From: Neorickettsia helminthoeca str. Oregon
Lineage (GTDB): Bacteria; Pseudomonadota; Alphaproteobacteria; Rickettsiales; Anaplasmataceae
DNA length: 64,000 nt
Direction of reading: 5' to 3'
Assembly (NCBI RefSeq): GCF_000632985.1
Contig: NZ_CP007481.1
Coordinates: 682,001-746,000, forward strand
In this document: positions 61,273 to 64,000 of the stretch, piece after piece
Position numbering within the stretch: the stretch's first letter is position 1
Layout of the letters: every line of letters begins with the position of its first letter
Program-made: the position numbers and the translations under genes
The notes under the pieces: model-generated
Seen by the model: only the letters and a program-made list of their open reading frames with translations
Database searches by the model: none
What the model was told of the DNA's origin: nothing

Positions 61273-63231
61273 TTAAACTTTGGAGAATTTCAGCAATGGA
61301 TCACCTTCACTGATATTCTGCCCCTTTTCTACATACACTTTTTCTACCGTCCCACCTCTCTCAGATGTGATAGTATTCTGCATCTTCATTGCTTCTATGA
61401 CACATAGTGGATCTCCTTGTTTAACAATGTCACCAGCTGCAACATATACGTTTGCAATCATTCCGGTCATTGTTGCACTCACTTGCTCCGATTGGAGTAC
61501 ATCAACAGCGTTATCCTGGGCCAATGAATACTTCGCATAGACGGTAGCAGGGAACGCAGCACACAAAATACTGAAACCTTTATATTCCACTCGCTTCTGG
61601 AATTTATCAGTATTAATGATCCTTACGATGAACGCTTCCTTATTGAGTTCGGCAAGGAACAGTCCTTCCCTTACATCTTGTTGCCACTCAACCAGGTAGC
61701 TTACACCAGCGAACATAAAATTCAACTCACCGGAATTGTACGTTACTCTGACTTCATACACGTGCTTCCCGAGTCTTATAACAAAATCCTGCTCCTCTCC
61801 CATTGAGCAACCCCAGATTCTTCGAGCAATGTACAGGGCAACCGCCATGGATTTTATTGTTGCATCATGATCCAGACAGTCACTCCATGAAAGATGCTGA
61901 TACTGATTTTCGACGAAATGCGTATCTACATTACCACTGATAAAATCCTCATGCCGAAACACCGATTCCAGAAAAACTAGATTATTCTTCAAACCAACTA
62001 TACAAGTTCTGCGGAGCGCTTCACACATTTCATTTATTGCATCAGCCCGGCTCTTAGCGTGCACGATGATTTTGGCCACCATGGGATCGTAGAACATTCC
62101 CACATCCGAACCAGCACATATACTACTTTCGACCCTTGCATTTGTAGGAGAATCCATTTTAGCTACGAATCCACTGGTCGGCATAAAATTGTTCATGGGA
62201 TCCTCAGCGTAGACACGGGCCTCGAAGGACCAGCCATTGAACTTGGTAATACTTGTCTTCTTTGATAACGCATCACCCTCAGCGATCCGAATCATCTCCT
62301 CGACTATGTCAATACCAGTGATCATTTCAGTGACAGGATGCTCAACCTGAATCCTGGTATTCATTTCCATAAAATAGAAATTATTCTCCTGATCCAGGAT
62401 ATATTCGACCGTTCCTGCAGATGTATAATTCACTGACTTCGCCAATCTGATGGACTGGTTATACATTTCCTTTCTCAATGCCCTATGCAGAGCAATACTA
62501 GGAGCTTCCTCTATGATTTTCTGGTGACGTCTTTGTATTGAACACTCCCGCTCCCCCAGACAGATAATATTGCCCTGTTTATCTGCGAGGATCTGTATCT
62601 CTATATGCCTAGGATTTTTTATGTATTTTTCAATAAAGACTCTCTGGTCCTTGAAGAAGCTCAGCGCCTCCGAACATGCAAGATTCATTGCATCTCTGAG
62701 CTCTTCCTCTCTATGGACCAGCCGCATCCCTTTACCACCACCTCCAGCTGATGCCTTAATCAACACCGGAAAACCAATTTCCTTGGCTATGGAAAGGGCA
62801 TGAGTATAATCAGATACTTCACCTACATATCCTGGAATGAGATTAACGGAAGCTTCCTTGGCAATTTTCTTTGCCATCACTTTATTGCTCATCTTCGAGA
62901 TGCAGTCTGAGCTCGGACCAATAAAGATGATATTATGTTTTTCCAGACACAGTGCGAACTCAGGATTTTCTGACAAAAAGCCGTAACCTGGATGTACAGC
63001 ATCAGCGCCGGTCTTGGTAATCGCAGAAAGAAGCGCTTCCATATTGTTATAGCTGTCTTTCGCAGTCGATCCACCTATGTGTACTGCCTCATCAGCATGA
63101 CGTACATACTCCGCACCTACATCCAGGTCCGAATAGACAGCAACACTTTTTTTCCCCAGTTTACGCAATGTCCTGATTATCCTGGATGCAATCTCACCGC
63201 GATTGGCTATTAGTACCTTTTGTATCGACAT
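61273..63231 (-). CDS. pccA: Propionyl-CoA carboxylase alpha chain
   Basis: Biotin carboxylase plus biotin carrier subunit, 652 residues. It begins with QKVLIANRGEIASRIIRT; the biotin carboxylase ATP-grasp shows KASAGGGGKGMRLV and EMNTRIQVEHPVTEMI; the biotinylation site near the C-terminus is EAMKMQN. The ATG at 63231 lies one base after the prs stop; a TTG at 63261 would overlap prs. It pairs with pccB at 39009. The prs-pccA coupling is tight. Confidence 0.96.
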   Translation of the reverse strand: MSIQKVLIANRGEIASRIIRTLRKLGKKSVAVYSDLDVGAEYVRHADEAVHIGGSTAKDSYNNMEALLSAITKTGADAVHPGYGFLSENPEFALCLEKHNIIFIGPSSDCISKMSNKVMAKKIAKEASVNLIPGYVGEVSDYTHALSIAKEIGFPVLIKASAGGGGKGMRLVHREEELRDAMNLACSEALSFFKDQRVFIEKYIKNPRHIEIQILADKQGNIICLGERECSIQRRHQKIIEEAPSIALHRALRKEMYNQSIRLAKSVNYTSAGTVEYILDQENNFYFMEMNTRIQVEHPVTEMITGIDIVEEMIRIAEGDALSKKTSITKFNGWSFEARVYAEDPMNNFMPTSGFVAKMDSPTNARVESSICAGSDVGMFYDPMVAKIIVHAKSRADAINEMCEALRRTCIVGLKNNLVFLESVFRHEDFISGNVDTHFVENQYQHLSWSDCLDHDATIKSMAVALYIARRIWGCSMGEEQDFVIRLGKHVYEVRVTYNSGELNFMFAGVSYLVEWQQDVREGLFLAELNKEAFIVRIINTDKFQKRVEYKGFSILCAAFPATVYAKYSLAQDNAVDVLQSEQVSATMTGMIANVYVAAGDIVKQGDPLCVIEAMKMQNTITSERGGTVEKVYVEKGQNISEGDPLLKFSKV

Positions 63232-63232
63232 C

Positions 63233-64000
63233 TTAGTAAATAGAACGGATCTCTTTTGCAATTAACTCAGCGGCGCTAGCAATCCTGATTTTGCCTTCAT
63301 TTTTCCGCACGGGTATGCTGTCAGTAATAATTATCTCATCGATACAAGAGCCCATAATACGCTGCTGAGCCTTCCCGGAAAGCACACCGTGTGTAACAAA
63401 GGCCAAAACAGATTTCGCTCCCAATTCATTAAGCTTTTCAGCAGCATTACAGAGCGTACCGCCACCACACACTATATCATCAACAATGACGCACTCCCTT
63501 CCCTCAACTTCACCGATGATATCTGTGATCTCCGATACTCCAGGGCTAGATCTGTATTTGTTCATTATAACTAGACTCAAGCCTAACCCTTCAGCAAGGG
63601 ATTTCGCCCTTTTTACGGCACCTAGATCCGGGGCCACGATTACAACATCAGAATGGATAGATATGCTCCGCTCTAATATCTCGTTGGGAAGAACATTACG
63701 AACGGGGATATTAAAAAATCCCTCGAATTGTGAAAAGTGTACATCAAGCGTCACCACCAAAGAGATCCTCTGTCCTACAAGATCCGCTATCACTTTCGCA
63801 CCAATAGCTGAACCAGAGGACACTATTCTATCGGCACGTGTATAAGCAAAATAAGGAGCTACTAATACTATATCTCGTATACCTCTTCTGTTAAGAGCAT
63901 CCACGATGAGCAGAAATTCTATTATATCCCCATCATTACAGAGGCTCTCTATAACAAGGACTTTATCTCCAGGAAGTAGTTCAGGATCATTTACGATCAC
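63233..64000 (-). CDS. prs: Ribose-phosphate pyrophosphokinase (5' partial)
   Basis: Makes PRPP from ribose 5-phosphate and ATP for nucleotide synthesis. About 255 residues are in the window; the normal length is near 310, and the visible part starts inside the N-terminal domain, so the gene enters from beyond 64000. It has the ATP-binding APYFAYTRADR region, the metal and substrate loop VTLDVHFSQFEGFF, and the PRPP-binding motif CVIVDDIVCGGGTLCNAAE. The stop is just before the pccA start. Confidence 0.96.
   Translation of the reverse strand: MIVNDPELLPGDKVLVIESLCNDGDIIEFLLIVDALNRRGIRDIVLVAPYFAYTRADRIVSSGSAIGAKVIADLVGQRISLVVTLDVHFSQFEGFFNIPVRNVLPNEILERSISIHSDVVIVAPDLGAVKRAKSLAEGLGLSLVIMNKYRSSPGVSEITDIIGEVEGRECVIVDDIVCGGGTLCNAAEKLNELGAKSVLAFVTHGVLSGKAQQRIMGSCIDEIIITDSIPVRKNEGKIRIASAAELIAKEIRSIY

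Overview
The window looks like chromosome from an obligate intracellular alphaproteobacterium of the Anaplasmataceae, most probably Neorickettsia. The base composition is moderate rather than strongly AT-rich. The 23S-5S rRNA pair stands alone without an adjacent 16S gene. The type IV secretion cluster has tandem virB2 pilin copies and a second, diverged virB4. LysS is class I, and the metabolism is lean but retains propionyl-CoA carboxylase, PurL and ubiquinone genes. The genus call rests on gene content read by eye, not on a database search.

Left part (1-24 kb). The window opens inside clpP, overlapped by clpX, then mreC, glyQS, an aspartate aminotransferase preceded by a very small lipoprotein gene missed by length cut-offs (7252-7365), ssb, and a four-gene string atpD-atpC-tal-coq9. 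At 11.2-17.7 kb lies a minus-strand type IV secretion island: three virB2 paralogues, virB4-2 and an 851-residue cysteine-rich exported protein. lepA, class I lysS, a small proline-rich hypothetical, a ThiF/MoeB-type enzyme and a thioredoxin-reductase-like ferredoxin-NADP reductase follow.

Middle (24-49 kb). hisS overlaps bolA; then come an MHS-type transporter, lepB, mtaB and a two-gene unit at 30.4-32.3 kb. The layout of that unit (cytoplasmic domain, one membrane segment, periplasmic tail; then a short membrane-anchored coiled-coil protein) resembles GspL/PilM-PilN and GspM/PilO. Next are hemH, murC-rpsT, pyrF, terC, pccB, an exported hypothetical, tolC, ispG, a degenerate inositol-phosphatase-like gene, a 1049-residue membrane protein of unknown function and pdhA.

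Right part (49-64 kb). 5S and 23S rRNA lie on the minus strand with a recognisable promoter and a terminator. Then come ubiA, a flavin reductase, a frameshifted dapB and pstB as a tightly packed run, tRNA-Arg(CCG), smpB, purL, an SH3-domain exported protein, an AmpG-like transporter, pccA and a prs gene that runs off the right edge. pccA and pccB would assemble into one carboxylase although they lie about 21 kb apart. coq9 and ubiA both serve ubiquinone synthesis. murC, mreC and an AmpG-like permease are a partial envelope set. The most interesting stretches are the homogenised virB2 array with its secreted cysteine-rich partner, the tiny lipoprotein, the GspL/GspM-like pair and the dapB frameshift.
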